DNA of 64,000 nt from Pelobates cultripes (Eukaryota; Chordata; Amphibia; Anura; Pelobatidae): contig OW240913.1 of the NCBI GenBank assembly GCA_933207985.1, positions 105,981,082 to 106,045,081 on the forward strand. The letters are read 5' to 3'. The notes beneath the pieces were generated by a model that saw only the letters and a program-made list of their open reading frames with translations, did no database searches and had not been told where the DNA came from. The position numbers and the translations under genes are program-made. Positions within the stretch are counted from its first letter, which is position 1; the number at the start of each line of letters is the position of its first letter. Positions 9,560 to 21,408 of this stretch are shown here, in pieces.

Positions 9560-12130
9560 AATCATGATGGTATTTATTAGGTTTTCATTTCTATTTTGCA
9601 TATCCATGTATCCCAGTCTTCTATTTGGGTATATCTGTTTCCTAAGTTCACCAGGATACCCCTTTCCATTCTTGCTTGCCATAATAACTTGTGTTATTAA
9701 TTCTTGAGTGCGTGGAATTATCCCTGTTTTCCAGTTTCGTGCTAAAAGTAGTTTAGCTCCTGTAATTATATGTAAAATTATCCTTAATATTTTTTTTTGT
9801 CTTTTTTTGGCCAGTACAATCTAATTTTATTTCCATTATTTGATATATTACCTTGATTACATCTTTCCAGAATTTATTTATGGGTATGCACTGCCACCAA
9901 CTGTGGATTAAATTGCCTTCATTAATATTACATTTCCAGCATCTGTCTGTGACTCTGGGAAAATTATAAACGTTTCGGAGTTAGGTACCATCTGTTTGAG
10001 AGTTTAAGTTGGGTTTCAGTAAGATTTAAGCATTATACATATATATTTAGTTTATTTAGAGAGCTTATCCACTCTTCTTCTTCTATATGTACTTGTAGTT
10101 CTTTTTACCATTTATTAATAAGTTCCATCGGTTTATCATGTCTCCATCTATATATAACTTTAGCACATTTTGCCATAAGGTTTTTAAAGTTCTTTAATTC
10201 AAGTAGATGTTTGAGGATTGTTATTTTCTCTTCCTCATTTAGAAGGTGATATTCTACTAAAAAAAAAACTTAATTCGCAGATTGTGTCTTTGGGGGGGAA
10301 TGTTAAATTCCTCCATAATTTGATTGAAGGTTTTAATTTTATGTTTCACCAGAATATTTTTAAATTCCCTTATCCCCCCAGTCTTCCAAGTGTCTATTTT
10401 TATGTTGTCTAACATATCTGAAATACTAGGAAAAGGGAGCACTTTTATTATTCTATTTCTGAGACCTATGTTGTTTGAGAATTTGTCCCACCAACTCATT
10501 AACTCTTTGAGTTTCTGAGATTTAGTTTGTGCCTCTTTGATTTTTTTGTTCATGTCTAGGACCCAAAATAGTGACGTTAAATTTCCTACCCCGGTTTAAG
10601 TTTATTCAATTTTATACCATGTTTCTTGGATTGCAGCAATATTTTTGTGCAAGCAATATATAAAAAAAAGTCTGCTGGCTTGATAACATTGTAAAAGTTC
10701 CAGGCACCCCAAACCTCCATACTGCCTTGATCTAGTCAAAACTTTCATTTTAACTCTTGCTTTCTTGCCACCCCATACAAATTTAAAAAAGGATGAGTGT
10801 AGTAAAGATAACCAGTTTTCTGGGAAATTAAGTGGGATCATTCTCAATAGATACAGCCATTTTGGTAAAATGTATGCTTTTAGGATATTGATCCTACCCG
10901 ACCAGGAAAATCCCATACCTTTCCAGTCCCTTGAGTTTTTATTAGTTTGTGTTAGTAAGGGTGAAAAGTTGTCTTCTACTAGGTATTTAAATCCGAGGTT
11001 AATGTTTATACCTAAATATTTTAGCCTGTCCTTGTTTTCTGAAAGCACGAGGTTTTGTACAAGGAAATTAATTAACCTTGTGTTAAAATTTTTAGCTATA
11101 AATATTGATTTCTCTATATTCATTTTATATCCTGACACAATTGAGAATTTATTCATCTCCTTTAGAAGCTCTGGGACTGAGGTTTTAGGTTCTTCTAAAG
11201 TTAGTAAGATGTCAGCTGCGTAAATATTTAATTTACTTTGTCCTAAGGCATTCGTAAATCCTTTTTTTTTTTTTGTCTTATTAGAATCCAAAGGGGTTCT
11301 AACACCATTATGTACAGTAAGGGGGAAAGAGGACAACCTTGTCTAGTCACATTTTTAAGTTTTGTGATGTGAATCCTGACCCTGTTAATTTAGCTGATAG
11401 AGAGCGGATATAGCTTGTAATATTGAGCCAGTGATTCCAAATTGTTTTAAAGTGGCAAACCTGAAACCCCATCCAACCCTGTCAAAAGCTTTCTCTGCGT
11501 CTATTGACAGTAGCATTAGAGGGGTTCCATTATTCTCTGTTTCTTCTAATATGTTTTAATATTTTTCTAAGATTGTTGATTGAGGACCCTGGTATTAATT
11601 CTACTTGGTCATTATTAATTAATTGTGGTGAGGGATGAAATGTTCTCCATATATCTCTTAGATTATGCTTATTTAGTAGGTTTTGCAATCTATTTTCAGT
11701 TATTTTCCTGCTTATCCTGTCATTCTGGTTCTTTCTGTCTTTCAGAGGGTCCACTACGCAATTAAAGTCACCGGTAATTAATGCCAACCCTTGTTTAATC
11801 TGCTCTATTTTCTTAAGCACTTTTGTGATAAATTTGATCGTAGATTTATTTGGTGCATAAATATTAACTAATGTGAATAACTTATTATTTATTTCACATA
11901 TTAAAATAATGTAACATCCTTTTGGGTCTAAATCTTGATGTTTAATTATTAGTGAGACATTTTTTGCAAACCTAAAAGCTTTGCTTTTTTTTTTTTTTGC
12001 TTTTTTTTTAGAGCCGCACTTATAATAGTAGGGTATCTTGATGAGTTAATTATATTTTGATTATATCTTATCCAGTGGGTTTCTTGCAAGGCACAAATTT
12101 TACCTAATTTTTTATCAGGAAGTTATTAAC
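9560..12130 (-). pseudogene. L1-type ORF2 (endonuclease and reverse transcriptase), broken
   Basis: Recognisable pieces in order are CALQETHW and LVNIYAPN, then ALITGDFNCVVDP (AP endonuclease), DQVELIPGSSINN (RT block 1), LLSIDAEKAFDRVGW (RT block 3, with the first catalytic Asp), TRQGCPLSPLLY (block 4), IYAADILLTLEEP (block 5) and the thumb region SGRINILKAYILPKWLY. Near 9940-9870 is the C-terminal Cys motif CWKC with GNLIHSWWQC. The catalytic YADD is altered to YAAD, replacing an essential Asp, so the enzyme would be inactive even without the frameshifts and deletion. Confidence 0.8.
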
Positions 12131-12181
12131 TGCAAGAAAGAAAAATAAGTCTGTAATTTCTCATTTCATATAAATTCTTTG

Positions 12182-13161
12182 TCATCTTCCCTTGTTCAAA
12201 GGTTGAGTGCCACTAGTGGCATTTTTCTCCTTTCTATTTTTCTTTTCTCCCCATTTGATGAATAGTGGTTGGAGCTGTTTCCAATTTTGATTTAATTTTA
12301 ACCAACTTTTTAGGTTTTCTGCATAGTTAATGGTGGTAGTCTTCCCTTCGTAACATATGATAATTCTCTTTGGGAATCCCCATCGATAATTAGTACTGTT
12401 CTGTCTCAGAATTAGTGTGCCATTAGAGAAGTCTTCCTTTTTTGTCTGGTTGGCCATGACAGGTCCTGGAATATTTTCAATGTTTTGTATTCTTCTGCGC
12501 ATTTATTGCTTCCTATGGCTCTTCGAATTTGTGACTTAATTTTGGAGGAGACACATCATATCAATACATCTCTTGGGAGATGTTCTGGGACACCCTTAGG
12601 TTTGTTCAGTCTGTGGCATCTTTCCATTATGGGGGTTCATTCCACCTTCAGATGTTTTAAGAATTCCTCTATGTATGGTTCCAGATTTTTTAGATTTATT
12701 TGTTCTGATACTCCTCTAAATCGTAAGTTGTTACATCTTGACCGGTCCTCTAGGTCTATCAGTTTAATCTCCATGTCAGCCATCTCTTTTTCCAGCACTT
12801 GATGTTCTTCTTTGTGGACATTTTCCTTTTGTTCCAACCCGTTTAGTTTTTCTTCTATTCCTTGAAAACGTTAGTTGAGAGTCAGCAGTTGTTTCTTCAT
12901 GTCTTGAGTATTAACTTGGATTTCTTCTCTCAAATTTTCAAATTGTGTATCCAAGTGTCTGAGTAAGTAGTCCTATTTCTTTCTTCCTTCTCTTAACTCT
13001 TGAATTTCTTCCAGTTGTCCTTCATCTGGTGGGATATTAGAGAGAAGAGGTTTCTCCAGGTTTGTTTTATTACTTGATAAAAAGAAGGAAAGGTGTTTTT
13101 CTGTTTTATTTTCAGGCTTTTTTAGGTGCTTGCCATTTTGTGTCTTTTTTTTTGTAGCCAT
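12182..13161 (-). pseudogene. L1-type ORF1 protein (RNA-binding), broken
   Basis: The N-terminus begins MATKKKTQNGKHLKKPENK at 13161. The middle part (12837-12637) contains the heptad-rich coiled coil followed by LIDLEDRSRCNNLRFRGVSE, the junction into the RRM domain found in all L1 ORF1 proteins. The C-terminal domain (12502-12182) is in another frame and includes YRWGFPKRIIICYEGKTTTI. ORF1 proteins form trimers that bind the element RNA. A stop separates the first two parts and a frameshift precedes the third. Confidence 0.8.
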
Positions 13162-13499
13162 TTGTATTTTAGTTTGTATTTGTATCTTAGTTTAACTGGA
13201 GGTAATATGTTCTTTAGGCTAGCACTATCTTTGCTTTTAGAGTAGTATCCTTTTGTGTCTTGGATTTCTTGCTCCCCAACTTCTTCTCCTCCTCACCTTT
13301 ACCTTTCTATCCTGGTACACAATTTTGTTTTATGTTTTAATATTTTTTTTTATTATTTTTTTTATTTCCCCTTCCTTCCTATTCTGTTTCTTATTATGTT
13401 GCGCAGAAAATTGCACCAAGTAACAGGAATAGGGGTGAAGCGCTAGTGGTATGACAGCAAAGAAAAAAAATCCAGACAATAACTAAAAGGAAAAGCACT

Positions 13500-14020
13500 A
13501 AAAGTAACAGAATATCACGTATGCATCCTCATCTTATGGCATTTGCGGTGGAAATTTTCTTCCTGGCAATAATGGAGGTGCCGCTCAGCAGTTCTGCACC
13601 AGTGTGCCTGACTTCTGCAGCATGTCGGTGGACGCCTGCTGCTGCAGATCCTCGCGCGCCGCAGAGTGATGCCGGGAACCGGAATGTGACGTCATATTCT
13701 GGCTCCCAGCCTCACTCTGCGACGCGTGAGGGGAGCGGAGCAGAGTGCTCAGGGGAAGTGCTCCCTCGCCAGCCGCCTGCCAGCGCTGCCTGCCCAGCAT
13801 GTCAGTTAGCTGCAAGGCTAACAAGACATTTGCCCTGGGCATTTGGGGTCTGGCTTTTTTTGCTGCCCCCTGGAAAATGCCGCCCAAGGCAAATGAGGCT
13901 AAAACGTCCCTGAGTCCTAGGTGTGATATAATTCTGCGTGCTGGATCAACTAGTAATCCTGTCACAGAAGCCTCTGGGCAAATCTACCTAGCACACTACA
14001 GACCTTTCTAGTAGTCTGTT
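13500..14020. repeat. CpG-rich segment, probable non-autonomous transposon
   Basis: Markedly GC- and CpG-rich against the background. Around 13665-13720 it is quasi-palindromic, centred on TGACGTCA (13687-13694), with GATGCCGGGAACCGGAAT facing ATTCTGGCTCCCAGC. A comparable core occurs at about 18730-18775 inside the hAT-like element, and the phrase about 'CATTTGGGG...GCTGCCCCCTGG' at 13839-13880 recalls its terminus. The reading frames on both strands are shadows of high GC content. Confidence 0.4.
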
Positions 14021-14430
14021 CCATGCTAGGGGTATAATTTTATTTTATTTAAATCATCTTTAAATCATGTATTGCCCCCTATATGCAGCTCTCTATATTA
14101 TTCCTATTTCATCTATACTTAGAGGTCCACTCATTTTCAGGAGACCCAATGTTTATACAAACCCCTGCAGAGTAAACATATAGTGTAAGTAGACAGACAT
14201 ATTAGTAGCAACTGGCACTTAGCTTGTGTTTTCTGTTGCTGTTTTCTCCTGTTATGTGTTATATATTAACGTTGGATGTGCTCGCACGGGTTGGCTCCCT
14301 TTGTGTTTATCCATTGTGGTATCTGGCTGGCTGTGGCTTATCCGGCATAAATATAGCTCCCTATATACCCCTAATTCTTAGTTTTGTGCAGCACCCCTAG
14401 TGACACACCAGGTAAGTCGGGTCATCTCTT
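14021..14430. other. Nothing recognised
   Basis: Moderately AT-rich sequence with no coding similarity, repeats or terminal structures seen. Confidence 0.45.
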
Positions 14431-14439
14431 CCGCTTTAG

Positions 14440-15050
14440 TCAGCTCCCTAGATCGCTCCCGCAGTCGTGTTCCACAAGGATGCAGCAATGCACACCAAGT
14501 CTTCTCGCTCTGCCCCTTCCCCCTTCTGTGAGAGATTAAAACATTTTAACCTTTCTTCATAACTAAAGTGCTCCATTCCATTTATCAATTTTATAGCTAG
14601 TCTCTGCACTTTTTCTAGTGCTATGATATCATTCTTTGGAACAGGTGCCCAAAATTGCACAGCATATTCAAGGTGTGGTCTTACCAGCGATATATAAAGA
14701 GGCAAAATTATATTTTCATCCTGAGAATTTATGCCCCTATCTATACATGACAAACCTTACTGACCTAAGCAACTGCAGATTGATATTGCATATTGCTGCC
14801 TAATTTGTTGTCTATAACAATTCCCAAATCCTTCTTGTGCGTTGTTTACCCTAATGCACTACCATTAAAGGTGTAAGTTGCTTGTGCATTCTTTACCCCA
14901 AAGTGCATAATTTTACATTTCTCTCCATTAAATTCCATCTGCCATTTTAGTTCCCAGTCCCCTAATCTATCAAAATCCCTCTGCAGCAAAGCAACATCCT
15001 GCTCACATGTTATTACTTTACAAAGAGTTGTCATCTGCATTGCAAAATGC
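14440..15050 (-). pseudogene. CR1-like LINE reverse transcriptase fragment
   Basis: On the minus strand the fragment starts at the catalytic box, read as NADD (normally YADD) near 15040-15030. It continues through LLQRDFDRLGDWELKWQMEF and NGEKCKIMHFGVKN (RT blocks 6-7), KDLGIVIDNKLG, LVRPHLEYAVQFWAPV and LEKVQRLAIKLI to SYEERLKCFNL, then breaks off. These are the canonical successive blocks of CR1/Rex1-group RTs. Both ends are truncated, and frameshifts lie near 15035 and 14800. Confidence 0.8.
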
Positions 15051-15109
15051 AGTTATTAACTTAAATGCATTTATTAATTTAATTAATAAAATGTTTGGTC
15101 TTACTCTGC

Positions 15110-15950
15110 AGATAGCTCAAAAGCTTGCACTATACATCACCTGGATCCAGACTCTGTCACGTCTGTCACATGTGCTCAGTGTGAACCTGCTTTAATCTGT
15201 GAAGAGCACGGGGCACCAGTGGCGAATTTGCCAATCTTGGTGTTCTCTGGCAAATGCCAAACGTCCTGCATGGTGTTGGGCTGTAAGCACAACCCCCATC
15301 TGTGGACGTCGGGCCCTCATACCACCCTCATGGAGTATGTTTCTGACCGTTTGAGCAGACACATGCACATTTGTGGCCTGCTGGAGGTAATTTTGTAGGG
15401 CTCTGGCAGTGCTCCTCCTGTTCCTCCTTGCACAAAGGTGGAGGTTGCGGGCCTGCTGCTGGGTTGTTGCTCTCCTACGGCCTCCTCCACGTCTCCTGAT
15501 GTACTGGCCTGTCTCCTGGTAGCGCCTCCATGCTCTGGACACTACACTGACAGACACAGCAAACCTTATTGCCACAGCTCACATTGATGTGCCATCCTGA
15601 TGAGCTGCCCTACCTGAGCCATTTGTGTGGGTTGTAGACTCTGTCTCATGCTACCACTAGATTGAAAGCACCGCCAGCATTCAAAAGTGACCAAAACATC
15701 AACCAGAAAGCATAGGAACTGAGAAGTGGTCTGTGGTCACCACCTGCAGAACCACTCCTGTATTGGGGGTGTCTTGCTAATTGCAAATAATTTCCACCTG
15801 TTGTCTATCCCATTTGCACAACAGCATGTGAAATTGATTGTCACTCAGTGTTGCTTCCTAAGTGGACAGTTTGATTTCACAGAAGTGTGATTGACTTGGA
15901 GTTACATTGTGTTGTTTAAGTGTTCCCTTTATTTTTTGGAGCAGTCTATA
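15110..15950 (-). mobile_element. Tc1-like transposon, 5' half
   Basis: The right edge shows a Tc1-type terminus: reverse complement ACTGCTCCAAAAAATAAAGG starting at 15944, next to TATA. Between 15940 and 15580 is a leader typical of this family, followed by the transposase N-terminus at 15575. The element breaks off near 15120, so the C-terminal half and the other inverted repeat are missing. It belongs to a different Tc1 family from the one at 7760-8271. Confidence 0.8.
15135..15575 (-). pseudogene. Tc1-like transposase N-terminal region
   Basis: The 127-residue open part contains the second helix-turn-helix of the paired-like DNA-binding domain ([16 protein letters not shown]), an Arg-rich hinge with [12 protein letters not shown] (the GRPR-like AT-hook position), [20 protein letters not shown], and the approach to the catalytic domain, ending CPVLFTD. 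FTD carries the second catalytic Asp region of the DDE domain. In place of the usual FTDESRF the codon after FTD is TAA, and SRFTLSTCDRRDRVW continues in frame after it, so a single nonsense change precedes the truncation. Confidence 0.85.
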
Positions 15951-15959
15951 TTGTAGCTT

Positions 15960-17430
15960 ACACCAGCCTCAGCCAGAATATCACTGAGCGTGTTATGAGT
16001 TATAGTCAAGCAGGAAGTATGCAGATGCTCCTTGCTTATCAGTCATTTCTGACAAAAGGAAATGTGTAACAGCCATTTTTATTTTTTTACTACTTCTTGG
16101 GTCTATGAATGAGTCTATTTATCCAACACTGCATATAACTATATAAGCATATTTTGGAACCCAAAAATTGACCATTCATTTTAACACACTTCCGATAAAA
16201 CTATATCTAACTGACTTTCTGTCTTATTTATCTTGGCTATCCGATTCAGATTTCAATTAATTTTGATTTATTATTTGATTGGTACAATACCTATGAATTG
16301 TGAAAGCATTATTTGTTAACTATACCTAATGGTTCAGAAGTTATTTATTTTGTTGTAGATGTTTCACACTCACACAGGCTAAATAAACCTTTGGCTTGTG
16401 CCACAAAGAGGAATTTGCTGTGATAACTTGTTGATCAAAAGAAATGATGATCCAGGGGTCATTTTAATGATAAATCTCCCCTTGAGGTTTCGCATTTTAA
16501 AGAACAGAGAGTTTATACTATATTGGCTTTAAGTCATCTTTGCTTTATTTCATGATTCCAGTACAAATGGTCAGTAAAAGAAAGCTACAGATCTCTTTGA
16601 GACTAAAATTACTTGCTACATATTGGGTTAGTGACATCCTTTAAAGGACCATATTTTAGCTCTTCTTTTATTTGAAATGCTTTCTTTTATTTGGCCTCAT
16701 GGATAACCACTGAGAACTATAACAATATTGTATGCTTGATTGCTTTTCAAAGAGCATATCTATACATTTATGATGACAACAATTTTTACTGTTCTAATAC
16801 TTTACTCTGTCTGTTTAATACATATGTTTTTGTAGGCCTGCAGGATCATAGCACAGTTTTTATTATTGAATACCTTTGTTTTCTTTATGTCCCCCACGTG
16901 TTGAATTTTAAGTGATCTAAATCATGATCGATCCTTATATATAGGTGCAATATCTGTTGACATCAGGTACTCTATAAACTCTATTGATATTTAATATTAT
17001 TTTTAAATGTAAAAAAAAGCTGTAAACCCTCTGATATTCTCTGTGACTCACTAGATGACTTTTACGTGTGTATATTATTATGATATGAAACGGATGAAAG
17101 TGTAGCATATAAACTGATATATTTACAACAATGAATAAAACAACTAATTCCTACATAAATGAATTAATTAAATGCAGTCCTTGGAGTGCCATTCTTTTCT
17201 AAGGATTATATATATTGTATATTTAATGAAACAACTTTATGATGTCACAAATTATTTTGTTGATCAATTTCAAACTAGGCAAGACTTATTGTTCCGGTCA
17301 AAATTTGTAATGGCTTGTCTCATTTGTTGTTAAATTCCCCTCTCTATATTATTGTAAAGCACTGTCAATAATAATAATAATAATAATGTAATCATTGGCT
17401 TCCTTATATATTTATTAAATTACTGCATGT
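15960..17430. other. AT-rich sequence, with (AAT)n at 17370-17388
   Basis: No gene or transposon was recognised. A short AAT trinucleotide array lies near the right end. Confidence 0.45.
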
Positions 17431-17432
17431 AG

Positions 17433-17547
17433 CATAGTCTTGATAAAGGTTTCTGTGAACACAGGATTACTGGTTCTGTAATTGAACGGACAATAAAACT
17501 ATGAATTTATTTGACATGAGTACCTCCTGTGTTTTTATGTGTGGTTT
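17433..17547 (+). mobile_element. Probable PLE terminal remnant
   Basis: The phrase CTTGATAAAGGTTTCTGTGA, then ACAATAAAACTATGAATTTA and GAGTACCTCCTGTGTTTTTA, has the layout of the PLE ends seen at 54.1-54.5 kb and 31.4 kb (CTTGATAAAG core, hairpin, then an ATAAAAC stretch). The GAAAC part of the hammerhead-like core is decayed. No coding part remains. Confidence 0.4.
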
Positions 17548-17650
17548 TTAACCCCTTAAGGACCAAGACTCTTGAGATGTGCTGCATTTGTGACCAAAGC
17601 CTTTTTGGAACTTTTCCCATTCATTCATTCTACCACAATGTCAACATTTC
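17548..17650 (+). mobile_element. TTAA-element terminus, solo end
   Basis: It begins TTAACCCCTTAAGGACCAAG, the same terminus as the 81-bp element at 5780 and the large element at 21409. The partner end is absent; the sequence runs into a TA array. Confidence 0.55.
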
Positions 17651-17670
17651 TTTTTAGCTGCACCCGTTCA

Positions 17671-17671
<1 letters not shown>

Positions 17672-17750
<79 letters not shown>
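17672..17750. repeat. (TA)n array
   Basis: About 80 bp of almost pure TA dinucleotide, ending exactly where the hAT-like element starts. Confidence 0.95.
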
Positions 17751-17753
<3 letters not shown>

Positions 17754-18224
17754 GGGTGTACCTAGAGCATTTGGCACCCGGGGCGGGTCCTATTTTTGGC
17801 ACCCCCCCTCAACTTTAAATGTAAAAAAAAAACCACATTTTAAAAAATATATATTTAGCACTGAGCAGTGTTTGTGTGTGAATGTATGCATGTTTTTGTA
17901 TGGAGTATGTGTGAGTGAAATCAAGCATGCATTGGTGTGTTGTGTGGTATTTGAATGCAGTAATGTGGTTGTATATAATGGTGGGGTTTGTATGTAGTGT
18001 TGACGTTGAAATGCATGAGTGTATTTGTGTGTAGTGTTGGCGAGATTTTGAGATGTCTGCACATATACACATACACGGACATACACACATGCAGATACAT
18101 ATACACACATGCAGAAACACTGTGCTCTGCATGCTGGCATCTGACAACACATTTGTATATAATTCACATCACAGAAATCCAGATTTCTTGTTGTGGGCTG
18201 GCTGACACCTCTTAACTTCGATCT

Positions 18225-18517
18225 TTGTTTAGCAGATAACTACCCTATTTGCTATCCTTATGTGAGCTTGCCATATTTAAGGACACCAAATAAGGGAACT
18301 ATCTGCTAAACAGCACCCTCATTTGGTATCTTTAAATATGGAAATCTCTCACACGAGCACCAATTCAGGGAATTATCTACTAAACAGCTAAAGTATCAAA
18401 ATTAAAAAAAGCCCTTTTCTTATTTTCAGTTGTTTAGTAGCTAAATCCCTTATTTGTTATCCTTATATTAGATTGCAATATGTAAGGACACCAAATAAGG
18501 GAGCTATCTACTAAACA
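18225..18517. repeat. Repeated hairpin modules inside the hAT-like element
   Basis: GTTTAGCAGATAACTACCC is mirrored about 70 bp later by AAGGGAACTATCTGCTAAAC (18225-18311). The same hairpin recurs diverged at 18430-18517 (GTTTAGTAGCTAAATCCC against GGGAGCTATCTACTAAAC). A half unit lies between them. Each arm also carries CACCAAATAAGGG or its complement. Confidence 0.7.
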
Positions 18518-18799
18518 CAATCACAGATATACACAAACACAATCACAGACACACAATCACATACACACACAAACATTACATACATACACACATTTAATAA
18601 ATAAGATGTCCACCCAGCCTCCCTCCCTTGCTCTAGAAGGGCTGGAGTGGATCCTCAGTCCCTGATGGTCAGTGGTTGCTGCTGGGATCTCTGTGCTTTT
18701 CCTGCACAGGCCCCTCGCACGCCCTGTAATGATGCCGAGGCCGCGATGACACCATATCCCGGCTGCCGTCTCCCTGCAGGGCGAAGACCGTCAGACACA

Positions 18800-19130
18800 G
18801 TCAGATGCACACAGTCCCACACACACACACACACACCATCACAGGCAGACGGTCTCTCACGGACACAGTCACACGCAATCACAGGCAGACAGTCACACAC
18901 ACACAATCACAGGCAGACAGTCACACACACACACACCAACCCAGGCAGACTGTCTCTCACACACACACAGGCAGACAGTCACACATACACACACAGATAC
19001 AGACAGTCACAGGCAGTCACACACACACAGTCAATCACACAGTCAAAGATAGTCACACACTTACACACACCGTCAAAGACAGTCACAATCACCGTTACAC
19101 ACAGCACACACTCTCTCACTTACAGTAAGC
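18800..19130. repeat. CA-rich minisatellite
   Basis: Irregular tandem units of the type CACAATCACAGGCAGACAGT separated by CA dinucleotides. The long Thr/His-rich reading frames across it are artefacts of the repeat. Confidence 0.8.
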
Positions 19131-19496
19131 TTGGGCTGGAGGAATGGATTAATTTAATTCCCTCCTGTGCTGTAGTTGGGGAAGCAGGGACTCCTTCCTG
19201 CTTCCCCTCTGTGTGATCAGAAATAGGCTGAATTTAGCCCCGCCCCTGCAGCTAGCTTGGCTCTGCCCCCACGGCTGATCTAGTTCCGCCCCAACTCTCT
19301 ATGAAGCCAGTTGAGATGGGTCTCCTGCTCCCAGTCCAAGCCCCTGCGTGAGCTGTGTCGGCTGCCCAGCGCCCTTGATGCTCTGGTGCAGCCACACAGC
19401 TCACTGACTCCCAAGCCTAGCCAGCCCTGGTGGCACCCACCTGCCTGATGGCACCCAGTATGGACTGCCCCCCCGCTCCCCCTTAGTATGCCAGTG

Positions 19497-19512
19497 TGTG
19501 TGTGTGTGTATG

Positions 19513-19560
<48 letters not shown>

Positions 19561-21408
19561 AAGGAGAACTAGAGCTTTCTTTTAATATAATGTATGCATA
19601 CATAGACATAACACAATATTAAACATGGATGAAATATAAAATTAAAAAACACATTTCTTCTCACCTTTGCATTTAATAATTGCGAAGTGCAACTAAAGAA
19701 AAATAACTCAAAATAGATTTACCAAATTGTCTTGATTGTTAAGATTCCCAGATTCCCAATATGTCTAGGATTTCAATTCATTTCTAGAAGTTTTAAAACA
19801 AAAATTGCAAGGAGCAAATTATGGTTTTAAAGTTAAAACATTGCAAATTATGGCAGGCTGAGATTACAACTTTTATATTATCCAAAACCACTATACAAAA
19901 GTATACATTGAAAAATACATCCCCCTGGCTATTTAAGTGCATTGTTGCACTTTTCATTTAACCATTTTTTTACAACCTAATATTTTTTTGTTTGTTTGAA
20001 TTTCCCCAAAATAAAACATGCAAAAGAAAAAACAGACTGTGCATGTTTTACTCCTGTAAACACGCTATGTTTATATTCTACTACTGTTATGGAGTACAAT
20101 GATACATGTATAGCTTTGCCCCAAATTCTACTACTCTACCCAACATTCAACCCCTAATCCTACAAATAATCCAACTCCTAATCCCACCTCTAATTGTTTC
20201 TAAAACGGAAATGACCTGCTGATGTTAGTACTATACCTTGAGATCCTTGTTACCAGCATGAATTTAATCCTGCTTGTACTTTTAATGCATGTTGATCTTT
20301 GCTGTCAATAAGTGTTAAAACCAAGCACTGTATGACGGCATAGACCTTAAATGGTTTATATATGTATATCATTTTTTTTAATTTATAATGTTTTTTTAAT
20401 TATTTTCTTATTTGACATGTTATATCAATAACTGTGTTACAAAATCGATTTTTTTATTGATCTCACTCAGAAATAACAAGGAGAAAAGCATAAAAAGTAG
20501 CACAACTTTTTTTTAATTTTTTTTTTATTGCACAGCTCCTTTTCTGTCCATTTACAAACAAGTACTATCTACTCACCTCATTCACTTTGAGTCACTGAAG
20601 CATGAATGCATAAATTATGACAAATATTAAGATATTTATTTTATGCTATACAATTTGTTGACCATCACTAACATCATACTTTTAATAAAGTTCAATTTCA
20701 TGCAACAGTAATTGATGTGTCTATATTCAGACAGTGACACAGTAACTAACCAGTGAGCATAAATAATTTTGTCAGTATCCTGCTGACATTTAGTGAGTTC
20801 TCCTGGCAACTGCATGTAAGCTTTATCTGTGTGTTTGTTACTCAGTGTGTGTGTTTGTGTGTATAGATATGCATATCTTTTTCTAAATTATTAAATATTT
20901 AGTGGCATCGTATAAATATTTGAAGATTTGTATTTTTTACATCTATAAAATTTTCATGTACTATAGTAAAATTTATATTTTTAGCTGGACAAATATTAAT
21001 CAAATGCAAATGACAAAATAACCATAAATATGAATGATGTGTGAAAAAAATTGTTAATCGTCTATTTCATTTTTCTAACAGTGAATATAATTAAACTACT
21101 ATGACAAATAGTAAAGAAAAACCACAAACAAAAATCATGAAAAAGGAAAAAAAAAAACAGTTGATTTCATCATGAGGTCAGCAAATAAGATAAAACCGTT
21201 CTAATATGTGAATATATATCTACAGTTATACAATGTACAACTTGCAGCTTGATTAAAAAAGTACTACTTGTGCTAAATGCAAGAAAGTAGTAATAATATG
21301 TTAAAGAATTATTTTTTCCCCTTTTATATTTTTATTAGTATACTAATCTTGTAATTTGTAAAGCACTCCCAGTAATGATAAACACACAAAGAGTGATCAA
21401 ATAACCCT
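19497..21408. other. GT/TA arrays at 19493-19558, then unclassified AT-rich DNA
   Basis: After the dinucleotide arrays there is nearly 1.9 kb of AT-rich sequence with poly-T runs and no recognised gene or element. Confidence 0.5.

Larger units (their letters stand above)
9530..13165 (-). mobile_element. Decayed L1/Tx1-like LINE with internal deletion
   Basis: On the minus strand, 13161 to 12182 encodes an L1-type ORF1 protein and about 12130 to 9560 an ORF2 with endonuclease, RT and C-terminal Cys motif. The order and motifs match the near-intact element at 38314-44592, but the sequences differ strongly, so this is a different and older subfamily. Frameshifts and stops are frequent. The ORF2 reading passes directly from the endonuclease (DIWRTFHPS) to RT block 1 (DQVELIPGSSINN) near 11625, showing that the end of the endonuclease and the inter-domain region are deleted. 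Confidence 0.85.
17751..19496. mobile_element. hAT-like non-autonomous element, about 1.75 kb
   Basis: The left end is CAGGGGTGTACCTAGAGC followed by ATTTGGCACCCGG. The right end is GGTGGCACCC...CTTAGTATGCCAGTG, whose reverse complement begins CACTGGCATACTAAG. Ends of the type CAGxGGCGTACCTAG are familiar from hAT-superfamily elements of vertebrates. The interior holds GT-rich sequence (17860-18160), three inverted-repeat modules (18225-18517), a GC-rich part (18640-18790) and a CA-rich minisatellite (18800-19130). No transposase frame was found. A target duplication cannot be judged because both flanks are dinucleotide repeats. Confidence 0.6.

Noticed and set aside
13521..14011. Frames of up to 130 codons on both strands
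   Set aside because: High GC and few stops explain them; the segment looks like a CpG-rich non-coding repeat.
18647..19216. 189-codon Thr/His-rich open frame
   Set aside because: It is generated by the CA-rich minisatellite within a hAT-like element; composition follows the repeat and no domain is visible.
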